From contig DAIQOP010000243.1 of the NCBI GenBank assembly GCA_036787815.1, positions 1 to 6,189 on the forward strand: 6,189 nt of DNA, given 5' to 3'. Position numbers and translations under genes: made by a program. Shown here piece after piece: positions 1 through 6,189 of the stretch (position 1 is its first letter; each line of letters begins with the position of its first letter). The notes beneath the pieces are model-generated. The model saw only the letters and a list, made by a program, of their open reading frames with translations, ran no database searches and was not told the origin of the DNA. This DNA comes from DATBAK01 sp036787815 (GTDB taxonomy: Bacteria; Actinomycetota; Acidimicrobiia; IMCC26256; PALSA-610).

Positions 1-25
1 ACTGCTCTCGCGGGATGACAGTCAT
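1..25 (-). CDS. Probable start of a gene running off the left edge (partial)
   Basis: Reading leftward from position 25, an ATG opens a frame of eight codons, MTVIPREQ, that stays open to the window edge. It is preceded on the minus strand by the purine run GAAAGGA (31-37), with a 5-nt spacer to the ATG. The same 5-nt spacing precedes the starts of the ATPase gene and sdhC in this window, which supports a real start. The gene lies 178 nt downstream of the VWA gene on the same strand, so it could be a later member of that transcript or a separate unit. Eight residues are too few to identify a product. The spacer before it is clearly noncoding, so a new gene starting here is reasonable, but the call rests only on the ribosome binding site and an open frame. 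Confidence 0.4.
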
Positions 26-30
26 GACGG

Positions 31-37
31 TCCTTTC
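31..37 (-). promoter_or_regulatory. Ribosome binding site of the left-edge gene
   Basis: The minus strand reads GAAAGGA, containing the anti-16S core AAAGGA, and lies 5 nt upstream of the ATG at 25. It is the main support for calling a gene start here, because only eight codons of the gene are visible. Confidence 0.4.
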
Positions 38-38
38 T

Positions 39-138
39 TCTGGTCGCACTCGCTCTGTCTGGTCGCGCTCGCTGACGCTCGCCGCTCCTGACGCGGGGTG
101 GGAGTGAGCTGGGTCGCTTGCTCGCTTCGCTCGCCGCT
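39..138. repeat. Cluster of short degenerate CGCTCGC-type repeats in the noncoding spacer
   Basis: This stretch holds several related short repeats. TCTGGTCGCACTCGCT at 39-54 recurs at 58-73 with one mismatch, a 19-nt period. A looser third copy lies at 110-126 (TGGGTCGCTTGCTCGCT). CGCTCGCCGCT occurs exactly at 76-86 and again at 128-138. On the minus strand the elements read as GAGCGAAGCGAGC-like strings. Spurious peptides rich in GERSE-type residues, which such strings encode, are familiar from annotations of GC-rich actinobacterial genomes, so this may be a member of a dispersed intergenic repeat family. That family assignment is an inference; the repeats themselves are visible in the sequence. 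The element sits between the end of the VWA gene and the probable gene at the left edge. Confidence 0.55.
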
Positions 139-152
139 GTCGTTCCCGACAG
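137..152 (-). terminator. Perfect 6-bp hairpin downstream of the VWA gene, possible weak terminator or RNA-stabilising stem
   Basis: On the minus strand the sequence is CTGTCG-GGAA-CGACAG, a perfect 6-bp stem closed by a GGAA loop of the stable GNRA class. It begins about 50 nt past the stop codon of the VWA gene, where a terminator or 3'-end processing stem would be expected. No run of T follows it on the minus strand, so it is not a canonical intrinsic terminator. It could equally be part of the dispersed repeat that surrounds it. Confidence 0.3.
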
Positions 153-203
153 GGCCTCCAACCCTGCGGAACCGGCATTTGGTCCCGGGGATGCGAAGAA
201 ATC

Positions 204-2201
204 TCAACCGGCCCGGCGGGGAGATCGGCGTTGCTCGAGGAAGTCGACGAGCACGTAGTCGCCGAGGTTCTCCGGCGTCGTGATGAAGGTCCGGCCCCGG
301 TTCATCCGCATCATCCGCTCGACGAACTCCTGGAGGTACGGGTTCTCCTCGAGCATGAACGTGTTGATGCGGATGCCGTCGCGGGTGCAGCGCTGCACCT
401 CGCGCAGGGTCGCCTCCAGCGTGCGGGGGTCGGGCGGGTAGTCGAAGAACGTGCCGTTGCCCTCGATGTGGGCGGTCGGTTCGCCGTCGGTGATCATGAT
501 CACCTGCTTGCGGCCGTGCTCGTGGGCCAGCATCTTGCGGGCGAGCATCAGCGCGTGCTGCATGTTGGTGCCCCACTCGAAGTCCCAGGTGGCCTCGGGC
601 AGCCGTTCCGGCTTCACTTCGCGCGCGACCCGCCCGAACGACACCATGCCCAGGTAGTCGCGCGGGAACTGGCTCGAGATCAGGGCGTGCAACGCCATCG
701 CGACCTTCTTGGCCGCGAGGAACCGGCCTCGCATCTCCATCGAGAGCGACACGTCGAGCATGAGCACCGTCGCGGTGCGCGTGAGCACCTCGGTGCGCTC
801 GACCTCGAAGTCGTCGGGCGAGAGGTGCACCGGCGTGCCGGATCCCTGACGCCAGATCGCGTTGCGGATCGTCTGACCGACGTCGAGCAGGAACGGGTCG
901 CCGAACTCGTACGGCTTGTGCTCGAACGCGCGCTCGTGCCCGAAGCCCGCGCGCTCGATCTGGTGACCGCCCGAACGGTCCTGGAGCAACCGCTTGAACA
1001 GATCGCCGAGCGCCCGTTGGCCGATGCGGCGCACGCCCTTCGCCGTGAGCTCGAGGCGGCCGTCGCGCTGCTCGATGAGCCCCGCCTCCTCGAGCATCCT
1101 GGCCAGCTTCGCCAGCTCCTCGAGCGAGGCCGCGGCGTCGTCGCCGAGCAGGTCGCGCGCCTGGTCGAGGTCGACCTCGGCGAGCTGACCCGGTTGGGTC
1201 GCGTTGCGTAACAGGTGCTCCAGCGAGTCGATGTCGCCGAGCTGGTCGAGGAGCGAGCCCATGCCGTCGAGCGGCAGCGGTTCGTCGCCGCGGAAGTTCA
1301 TCCGCTGGCCCCAACCCATCTGGGGAAACGCGTTCTGGAGGTTGCGCGAGAGCTCGTCCATCTGCCAGCGGAGGTCGAGGTCTTCGAGTAGCGCGTTGGC
1401 GAGCTGCTGGAGCTGCGCGCGCTGCTCGGGTGTCATCGAGTTGAGCATCTGCTGCATCGCGGCCATCGAGCGCGCCATCTGCTCGAGTAGCTCGTCGAGC
1501 GACTGCGGGTTGTCGGGGAAGAGGTCGCCGTAGCGCTCCATGAACCCGGCGAAGTCGGGTTCCTCTCCCCGTTCGCGCTGCTCGAGCATGCGGTTGAGGT
1601 CGGCGAGCATGTCCTTGGTGTGCTGCATCTGCTCGGGGCTCATCTGCGACATGCCCTCGGACAGCTGGTTGAACATGTTGTCGAGGAGCTGGCTGCGCAG
1701 CTCCTGCATCAACTCCTCGAAGTGCTGCCGCGCCGCGTCGTCCATCCAGTCGTACTGCTGGAGCTCCTGCACGCGTCCGGCGAGGTCGGGTGGGAGTTGC
1801 TCGAGCTCACGGCGCCGCTGCTGCGCGAGCTCGTCGAGCAGCTCCTCACGGCGTTGGTCGCCCGACTGGCGGGCCTCGTCGACCCGGCGCTCGATCCCTT
1901 CGCGCTCCTGCTCGACGACCTCTTCGAGCCGGCGGGAGATGTCGTCGTAGACGCCACCGAGGTCGTAGCGGTCGAGCAGCTCCCGCCGCTGCTGGCGGAG
2001 CCGGTCGAGCATCTCGCGCAGACCCTGGAGGTCGCGCCCTTCGCGATCACGGAAGCCCTGTTGGAGTGCACGCCGGAGTGCCGCGTTGAGGTCGCCGTGG
2101 TAGAGAAGATCGTCGGTGAGCTCCGACAGGAGCGCGTCGGCGTCGAGGTCGAAGCCGGTCTGGGTGCCGTCCCAGCGCGAGTAGCGGAACGCGCGCCCCA
2201 T
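204..2201 (-). CDS. VWA-domain protein, partner of a MoxR/Mg-chelatase-like AAA+ ATPase
   Basis: This 665-residue cytosolic protein has no signal peptide or membrane segment. Residues 1-45 are a short conserved head. Residues 45-300 are a charged, Gln/Glu/Met/Leu-rich helical region with two similar MSPEQ and MTPEQ segments near 187 and 256. Residues 356-405 resemble a small winged-helix module (EEAGLIEQ...LELTAKGVRR). Residues 477-655 are a von Willebrand A domain with an intact metal-ion-dependent adhesion site: D483, S485 and S487 in DVSLS, T545 in WGTNMQH, and D572 in ITDGEP. It resembles the actinobacterial COG4867-type family; from memory Rv0959 of M. tuberculosis, about 672 residues, is similar in length and pairing. 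Its ATG shares an A with the stop codon of the upstream AAA+ gene and has no clear Shine-Dalgarno of its own, so translation probably depends on reinitiation. VWA proteins of this kind bridge an AAA+ ring to its client, as CobT, BchD and CbbO do. The client is unknown. It is not evidence for chlorophyll synthesis. Confidence 0.9.
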   Translation of the reverse strand: MGRAFRYSRWDGTQTGFDLDADALLSELTDDLLYHGDLNAALRRALQQGFRDREGRDLQGLREMLDRLRQQRRELLDRYDLGGVYDDISRRLEEVVEQEREGIERRVDEARQSGDQRREELLDELAQQRRRELEQLPPDLAGRVQELQQYDWMDDAARQHFEELMQELRSQLLDNMFNQLSEGMSQMSPEQMQHTKDMLADLNRMLEQRERGEEPDFAGFMERYGDLFPDNPQSLDELLEQMARSMAAMQQMLNSMTPEQRAQLQQLANALLEDLDLRWQMDELSRNLQNAFPQMGWGQRMNFRGDEPLPLDGMGSLLDQLGDIDSLEHLLRNATQPGQLAEVDLDQARDLLGDDAAASLEELAKLARMLEEAGLIEQRDGRLELTAKGVRRIGQRALGDLFKRLLQDRSGGHQIERAGFGHERAFEHKPYEFGDPFLLDVGQTIRNAIWRQGSGTPVHLSPDDFEVERTEVLTRTATVLMLDVSLSMEMRGRFLAAKKVAMALHALISSQFPRDYLGMVSFGRVAREVKPERLPEATWDFEWGTNMQHALMLARKMLAHEHGRKQVIMITDGEPTAHIEGNGTFFDYPPDPRTLEATLREVQRCTRDGIRINTFMLEENPYLQEFVERMMRMNRGRTFITTPENLGDYVLVDFLEQRRSPRRAG

Positions 2202-3601
2202 CAGCCGCGCGCGCTGTACGTGGCGCGTCCTCCGATGGCGTCCTTGTTCAGGCGCTTCGTGAGGTGCAGCCCCTCGAGCACGAACTCGAGCGCGGATGCG
2301 ACGCCCGCGGGCGACTCCCCCACTCCGAGATCGGCGAGCACGATCGGCATCGCGGGCATCGCGGCCAACGCCTCGGCGTACTGCGACGACGCGAGGTCGT
2401 CGCCGGCGTGCACCACGAGACCACCTTCGAACGCGGCCACGACCTCGGGCAGCAGCTCGGGCTTCACGCGTGCCCGGAAGACCTCCAGCACGGCCGACTT
2501 GACGATGCGGTCGAGCACCGCGCCCTCGCGGCCGTCGTCGAGCGTCTCGATCTCGATCTTGCCCGCCGTCGAGGCGGCCAGCGCCTCGAGATCACTGATG
2601 CGCGGCACCACCTCGCGCTCGCCGGCGGTGAGCGCCCGGCGGGTGGCGTTGGCGACGAGGGTCTCGTAGTTCGCGATCGACATGCGGGCCGACACGCCGG
2701 AACGCTGGTTCACGTGCGGCGAACGGCGGGCCATCTGGCTGATCTCGGCCACGATCTCGGTGATGAAGTCGGGCACGCTCACCGTGAAGCCCTCGGCCTC
2801 GAGCGGACGGCTCTCCTGCTCGATGATCGCCATCTCGAGCTCGGTCTCGAGCGGGTAGTGGGTGCGGATCTGGGCGCCGAAACGGTCTTTCAGCGGCGTG
2901 ATGATCCGACCGCGGTTCGTGTAGTCCTCGGGGTTCGCGGAGGCGAACAGCACGACGTCGATCGGGAGCTGGATCTTGTAGCCCCGGATCTGCACGTCGC
3001 GCTCCTCGAGCACGTTGAGCAGACCGACCTGGATCCGCTCCGCGAGGTCGGGAAGCTCGTTGATCGAGAAGATGCCGCGGTTGGTGCGGGGCACCAGGCC
3101 GTAGTGGATGGTGAGCTCGTCGGAGAGGTACCGGCCCTCGGCGACCTTGATCGGGTCGACCTCGCCGATCAGGTCCGCGATCGAGGTGTCCGGCGTCGCG
3201 AGCTTCTCGCCGAAACGGCGGTCGCGGTGCACCCACTCGATCGGGGTCTCGTCGCCGCGATCGGCGACGAGGTGGCGGGAGTGCGCCGAGACGGGGGCGT
3301 ACGGGTCGTCGTTGATCTCGCTGCCCGCGACGATGGGCATCCACTCGTCGAGGAGGCCGGTGATCGAGCGGATGATGCGCGTCTTGGCCTGACCGCGCTC
3401 GCCGAGGAAGATCACGTCGTGGCCGGCAAGCAGCGCGTTCGCGAGCTGCGGCATGACCGTGTCCTCGTATCCGACGATGCCGGGAACGAGGGAACGCCCC
3501 TCGGCCAGGCAGCGCACGACGTTCGCCCGCAACTCGTCCTTGACGGGGCGGGACTCCCAACCGCTCGCGCGCAGCTCTCCCAACGTGGCGGGACGTGACA
3601 T
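2201..3601 (-). CDS. MoxR/magnesium-chelatase-like AAA+ ATPase
   Basis: This 466-residue protein is a cytosolic AAA+ ATPase of the MoxR/BchI-like helix-2-insert group, expected to form rings that remodel proteins or insert metals with the VWA protein encoded next. The Walker A motif is GERGQAKT (67-74, K73 and T74). The Walker B position reads GIFSINEL (176-183), with N181 where Asp is usual and E182 retained. Sensor 1 is N223 in SANPEDYTN. The probable arginine finger is R240 in LKDRFG, and sensor 2 is R306 in GVSARM. The BchI-like LIGEVDP segment (144-150) is present. The C-terminal 100 residues are a helical lid and tail. The frame is open 77 codons further upstream, but the ATG at 3601 is chosen because GAGGAG precedes it by 5 nt and the conserved sequence begins there; longer starts would run into sdhC. 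From memory, Rv0958 (about 459 residues), often labelled a magnesium chelatase, is the nearest well-known relative. No large BchH/CobN-type chelatase subunit is visible, so a true Mg-chelatase role is doubtful. Confidence 0.92.
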   Translation of the reverse strand: MSRPATLGELRASGWESRPVKDELRANVVRCLAEGRSLVPGIVGYEDTVMPQLANALLAGHDVIFLGERGQAKTRIIRSITGLLDEWMPIVAGSEINDDPYAPVSAHSRHLVADRGDETPIEWVHRDRRFGEKLATPDTSIADLIGEVDPIKVAEGRYLSDELTIHYGLVPRTNRGIFSINELPDLAERIQVGLLNVLEERDVQIRGYKIQLPIDVVLFASANPEDYTNRGRIITPLKDRFGAQIRTHYPLETELEMAIIEQESRPLEAEGFTVSVPDFITEIVAEISQMARRSPHVNQRSGVSARMSIANYETLVANATRRALTAGEREVVPRISDLEALAASTAGKIEIETLDDGREGAVLDRIVKSAVLEVFRARVKPELLPEVVAAFEGGLVVHAGDDLASSQYAEALAAMPAMPIVLADLGVGESPAGVASALEFVLEGLHLTKRLNKDAIGGRATYSARG

Positions 3602-3606
3602 GGAAA

Positions 3607-3612
3607 CTCCTC
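3607..3612 (-). promoter_or_regulatory. Ribosome binding site deciding the AAA+ ATPase start
   Basis: The minus strand reads GAGGAG, a near-consensus Shine-Dalgarno, 5 nt before the ATG at 3601. It fixes the start at MSRPATLGEL rather than at any of the upstream codons in the same open frame. Confidence 0.85.
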
Positions 3613-3649
3613 GGTGGGGCTGTCGGAGTCGATCGGCGCGGGGCGACTT

Positions 3650-3671
3650 GCGGAGTGTACGCGGAGTTGTG
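3650..3671. repeat. Tandem 11-bp repeat overlapping the putative minus-strand promoter
   Basis: GCGGAGT occurs at 3650-3656 and again at 3661-3667, so the two copies are offset by exactly 11 bp, about one helical turn. The first copy overlaps the candidate -10 hexamer of the AAA+/VWA operon. Direct repeats spaced one turn apart can be binding sites for a regulator contacting one DNA face, but in GC-rich DNA a 7-bp match can also arise by chance. Confidence 0.3.
3654..3659 (-). promoter_or_regulatory. Candidate -10 element of the AAA+/VWA operon
   Basis: The minus strand reads TACACT, matching the TAnnnT pattern of housekeeping sigma factors in actinobacteria. It would start transcription near 3646-3648, giving a leader of about 45 nt before the ATG at 3601. 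No good TTGACA-like -35 box lies 16-18 nt upstream, so the call rests on the hexamer and its position alone. Confidence 0.35.
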
Positions 3672-3706
3672 AGAACCCGATTCGGCACCCGCAGATACCC
3701 CGGCGC

Positions 3707-3712
3707 TAGGGT
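3707..3712 (+). promoter_or_regulatory. Candidate -10 element of the sdhCA operon
   Basis: TAGGGT fits the TAnnnT -10 pattern and lies about 50 bp upstream of the sdhC ATG, predicting a start near 3719 and a leader of about 40 nt. The closest -35-like sequence, TTCGGC at 3681-3686, is 20 bp away, longer than the preferred 17-18. The promoter may therefore be activator-dependent or read by another sigma factor, or the call may be wrong. Confidence 0.35.
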
Positions 3713-3725
3713 CGGCACAAGGGCA

Positions 3726-3741
3726 CGAGCGCGGTCGCTCG
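3726..3741 (+). promoter_or_regulatory. Hairpin in the sdhC leader
   Basis: CGAGCG-CGGT-CGCTCG forms a perfect 6-bp GC-rich stem with a 4-nt loop. It lies within the predicted leader and ends 8 nt before the sdhC Shine-Dalgarno. It is too short to be a riboswitch. It could be a DNA operator palindrome, a stem that modulates translation or mRNA stability, or chance. Confidence 0.3.
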
Positions 3742-3749
3742 GGCGTTCT

Positions 3750-3756
3750 GGGGGAG
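3750..3756 (+). promoter_or_regulatory. Ribosome binding site deciding the sdhC start
   Basis: GGGGGAG, with core GGAG at 3753-3756, lies 5 nt before the ATG at 3762. It selects this start within a frame that is open far upstream, across the divergent gene. Confidence 0.8.
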
Positions 3757-3761
3757 TCCGA

Positions 3762-4628
3762 ATGGCGCAGACGATCGAGGGCGGCACCCCGGCGACGGCG
3801 GGCGGGGCGCGAACCCCGGCCGTGCAGCCCAAGGCGAGGCGCCGGGCTCCGTGGCCGGTCGAGTTCTACCGGTCGGCGATCGGCAAGAAGTGGGTGATGG
3901 CCGTCAGCGGGATCATCCTGCTGGGCTTCGTGCTCTCCCACATGGTGGGGAACCTCAAGTTCTACCTGTCGAAACAGGAGATCGACCTCTACGGCGAGGC
4001 CCTGCGCGACATGCCCGGCCATCTCCTGCCGCGCACCGTGCTGCTGTGGGGGATCCGGATCGTGCTGATCAGCGCGTTCGTCTTCCACATCCACGCCGCG
4101 TACTCGCTCACGCGCATGAACAAGCGGGCGCGCCCGGTCGGCTACCAGGCGCCGCGTGAGTACGTCGCCGCGAACTTCGCGTCCCGCACGATGCGCTGGA
4201 CGGGCGTCATCGTGCTCGCCTTCCTCGCGTTCCACCTCGCCGACCTCACCTGGGGTGCGGCCAACGGCAGCCACTTCGTGCGCGGCGATCCCTACGACAA
4301 CCTGATCTTCAGCTTCCGGCGGCCCGCCGTCGCGGTGCTCTACGTCGTCGCCAACCTCGCGCTCGGCGTCCACATCTTCCACGGCGCGTGGAGCCTCTTC
4401 CAGAGCCTCGGCATCAACAACCCGCGCTACAACACGGCCCGCCGGCGCTTCGCGCAGGGCTTCGCCGCCGTCATCGTGCTCGGCAACATCAGCTTCCCGA
4501 TCGCCGTGCAGGCCCACCTCGTGACACCGAAGTGCCCCAACCAACGACCGCCGACGGCCGCGTGCCCCGCGACCGGGAGCGCGGCGGTCACCGCCACCCG
4601 GGCCACGACCACGCCGGCGAAGGGATGA
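3762..4628 (+). CDS. sdhC: Succinate dehydrogenase/fumarate reductase cytochrome b subunit (b558 family)
   Basis: This 288-residue membrane protein anchors respiratory complex II and carries electrons from the iron-sulfur subunit to quinone through haem b. After an Ala/Pro/Arg-rich N-terminal tail (1-35) come five predicted membrane helices at about 44-62, 93-113, 147-166, 188-210 and 233-252. This matches the single-polypeptide, di-haem anchor of Bacillus, Wolinella and actinobacteria rather than the two-subunit E. coli anchor. Candidate axial haem ligands are H60 (LSHMVGN), H109 or H111 (FHIHAAYS), H158 (AFHLAD), and H204 or H207 (VHIFHGAWS), one per helix in the first four helices. A Pro/Thr/Ala-rich tail of about 35 residues (255-288), with Cys at 258 and 268, follows the last helix and is probably disordered. 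The gene is followed directly by sdhA. Di-haem enzymes of this class usually work with menaquinone; that is family knowledge, not visible here. Confidence 0.94.
   Translation: MAQTIEGGTPATAGGARTPAVQPKARRRAPWPVEFYRSAIGKKWVMAVSGIILLGFVLSHMVGNLKFYLSKQEIDLYGEALRDMPGHLLPRTVLLWGIRIVLISAFVFHIHAAYSLTRMNKRARPVGYQAPREYVAANFASRTMRWTGVIVLAFLAFHLADLTWGAANGSHFVRGDPYDNLIFSFRRPAVAVLYVVANLALGVHIFHGAWSLFQSLGINNPRYNTARRRFAQGFAAVIVLGNISFPIAVQAHLVTPKCPNQRPPTAACPATGSAAVTATRATTTPAKG
4619..4624 (+). promoter_or_regulatory. Ribosome binding site deciding the sdhA start
   Basis: GAAGGG lies inside the last codons of sdhC, 6 nt before ATG 4631 and 0 nt before ATG 4625. Normal spacing favours the second ATG, giving a protein that begins MALDSHIPPG. 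Confidence 0.6.
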
Positions 4629-4630
4629 CG

Positions 4631-6189
<1,559 letters not shown>

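Larger units (their letters stand above)
26..203. other. Noncoding spacer between the VWA gene and the left-edge gene
   Basis: No convincing gene is seen in these 178 bases. A reading frame of another register crosses them on the minus strand, but it is an extension of a shadow frame lying under the VWA gene. The spacer contains the CGCTCGC-type repeats (39-138), the 6-bp hairpin (137-152), and the direct repeat AACCGGC at 170-176 and 206-212; the second copy touches the VWA stop codon. I could not find a convincing promoter for the left-edge gene here. Confidence 0.5.

Noticed and set aside
39..152. CRISPR array
   Set aside because: The repeats are short, degenerate and irregularly spaced, without unique spacers of constant length.
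22..1314. Minus-strand open frame of 430 codons under the VWA gene and the left spacer
   Set aside because: It overlaps the conserved VWA gene in another register, and its translation is Arg/Ala/Pro-rich with no recognisable domain. It is a by-product of GC-rich codons.
231..2669. Long plus-strand open frames opposite the VWA and ATPase genes
   Set aside because: Their products are His/Arg/Leu/Glu-rich mirror images of conserved genes on the other strand. No motif or ribosome binding site supports them.
2264..3598. Plus-strand open frame of 444 codons opposite the ATPase gene
   Set aside because: The ATPase on the minus strand has all AAA+ motifs; this frame is its antisense shadow with no family features.
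204..3601. True magnesium chelatase for chlorophyll synthesis
   Set aside because: Only the I-like ATPase and a D-like VWA protein are present, with no large H subunit or pigment genes. The protein lengths and motifs fit the general MoxR-VWA family better.
3602..3832. N-terminal extension of the ATPase up to position 3832
   Set aside because: It would overlap the start of sdhC, lacks conserved sequence, and a strong Shine-Dalgarno precedes the internal ATG at 3601.
2592..4544. Minus-strand open frame of 650 codons spanning sdhC, the promoter gap and part of the ATPase gene
   Set aside because: It runs antisense through sdhC and out of register through the ATPase gene. Both are clearly conserved proteins, so this frame is not a gene.

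Overview
The window is GC-rich DNA with strongly G/C-biased third codon positions. It carries two divergent gene blocks and one probable gene start at the left edge. The base composition, the sdhC-sdhA order with a five-helix di-haem cytochrome b subunit, and a MoxR/VWA pair of the type I recall from mycobacteria (Rv0958/Rv0959-like) all point to an actinobacterium. An Acidimicrobiia-like lineage is plausible, but that placement is an inference and nothing here proves it.

Layout, left to right. Positions 1-25 (minus) look like the first eight codons of a gene running off the window, with a well-placed Shine-Dalgarno. Positions 26-203 are noncoding and full of short CGCTCGC-type repeats plus one perfect 6-bp hairpin. 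Positions 204-2201 (minus) encode a 665-residue von Willebrand factor A (VWA) protein. Positions 2201-3601 (minus) encode a 466-residue MoxR/magnesium-chelatase-like AAA+ ATPase. The stop of the ATPase gene and the start of the VWA gene share one base (TGATG), so the two are almost certainly co-transcribed and translationally coupled. Positions 3602-3761 are a 160-bp divergent promoter region. Positions 3762-4628 (plus) encode SdhC, the membrane cytochrome b subunit of succinate dehydrogenase/fumarate reductase. From 4631 (plus) the flavoprotein subunit SdhA runs off the right edge; sdhB would be expected next.

How the genes work together. SdhC and SdhA belong to respiratory complex II. SdhA oxidises succinate at a covalently bound FAD, and SdhC anchors the enzyme in the membrane and passes electrons through two b haems to (mena)quinone. 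The AAA+ and VWA proteins very probably form a MoxR-type chaperone pair, in which an ATPase ring acts with a metal-binding VWA partner on a target protein or metallocofactor. The target cannot be read from this window. Sharing a promoter region with sdhCA is suggestive at most.

Most of the window is ordinary, well-conserved bacterial sequence. The points most worth a second look are the Walker B Asp-to-Asn change in the AAA+ protein, the repeat-rich spacer at the left, and the tandem 11-bp repeats overlapping the putative minus-strand promoter.
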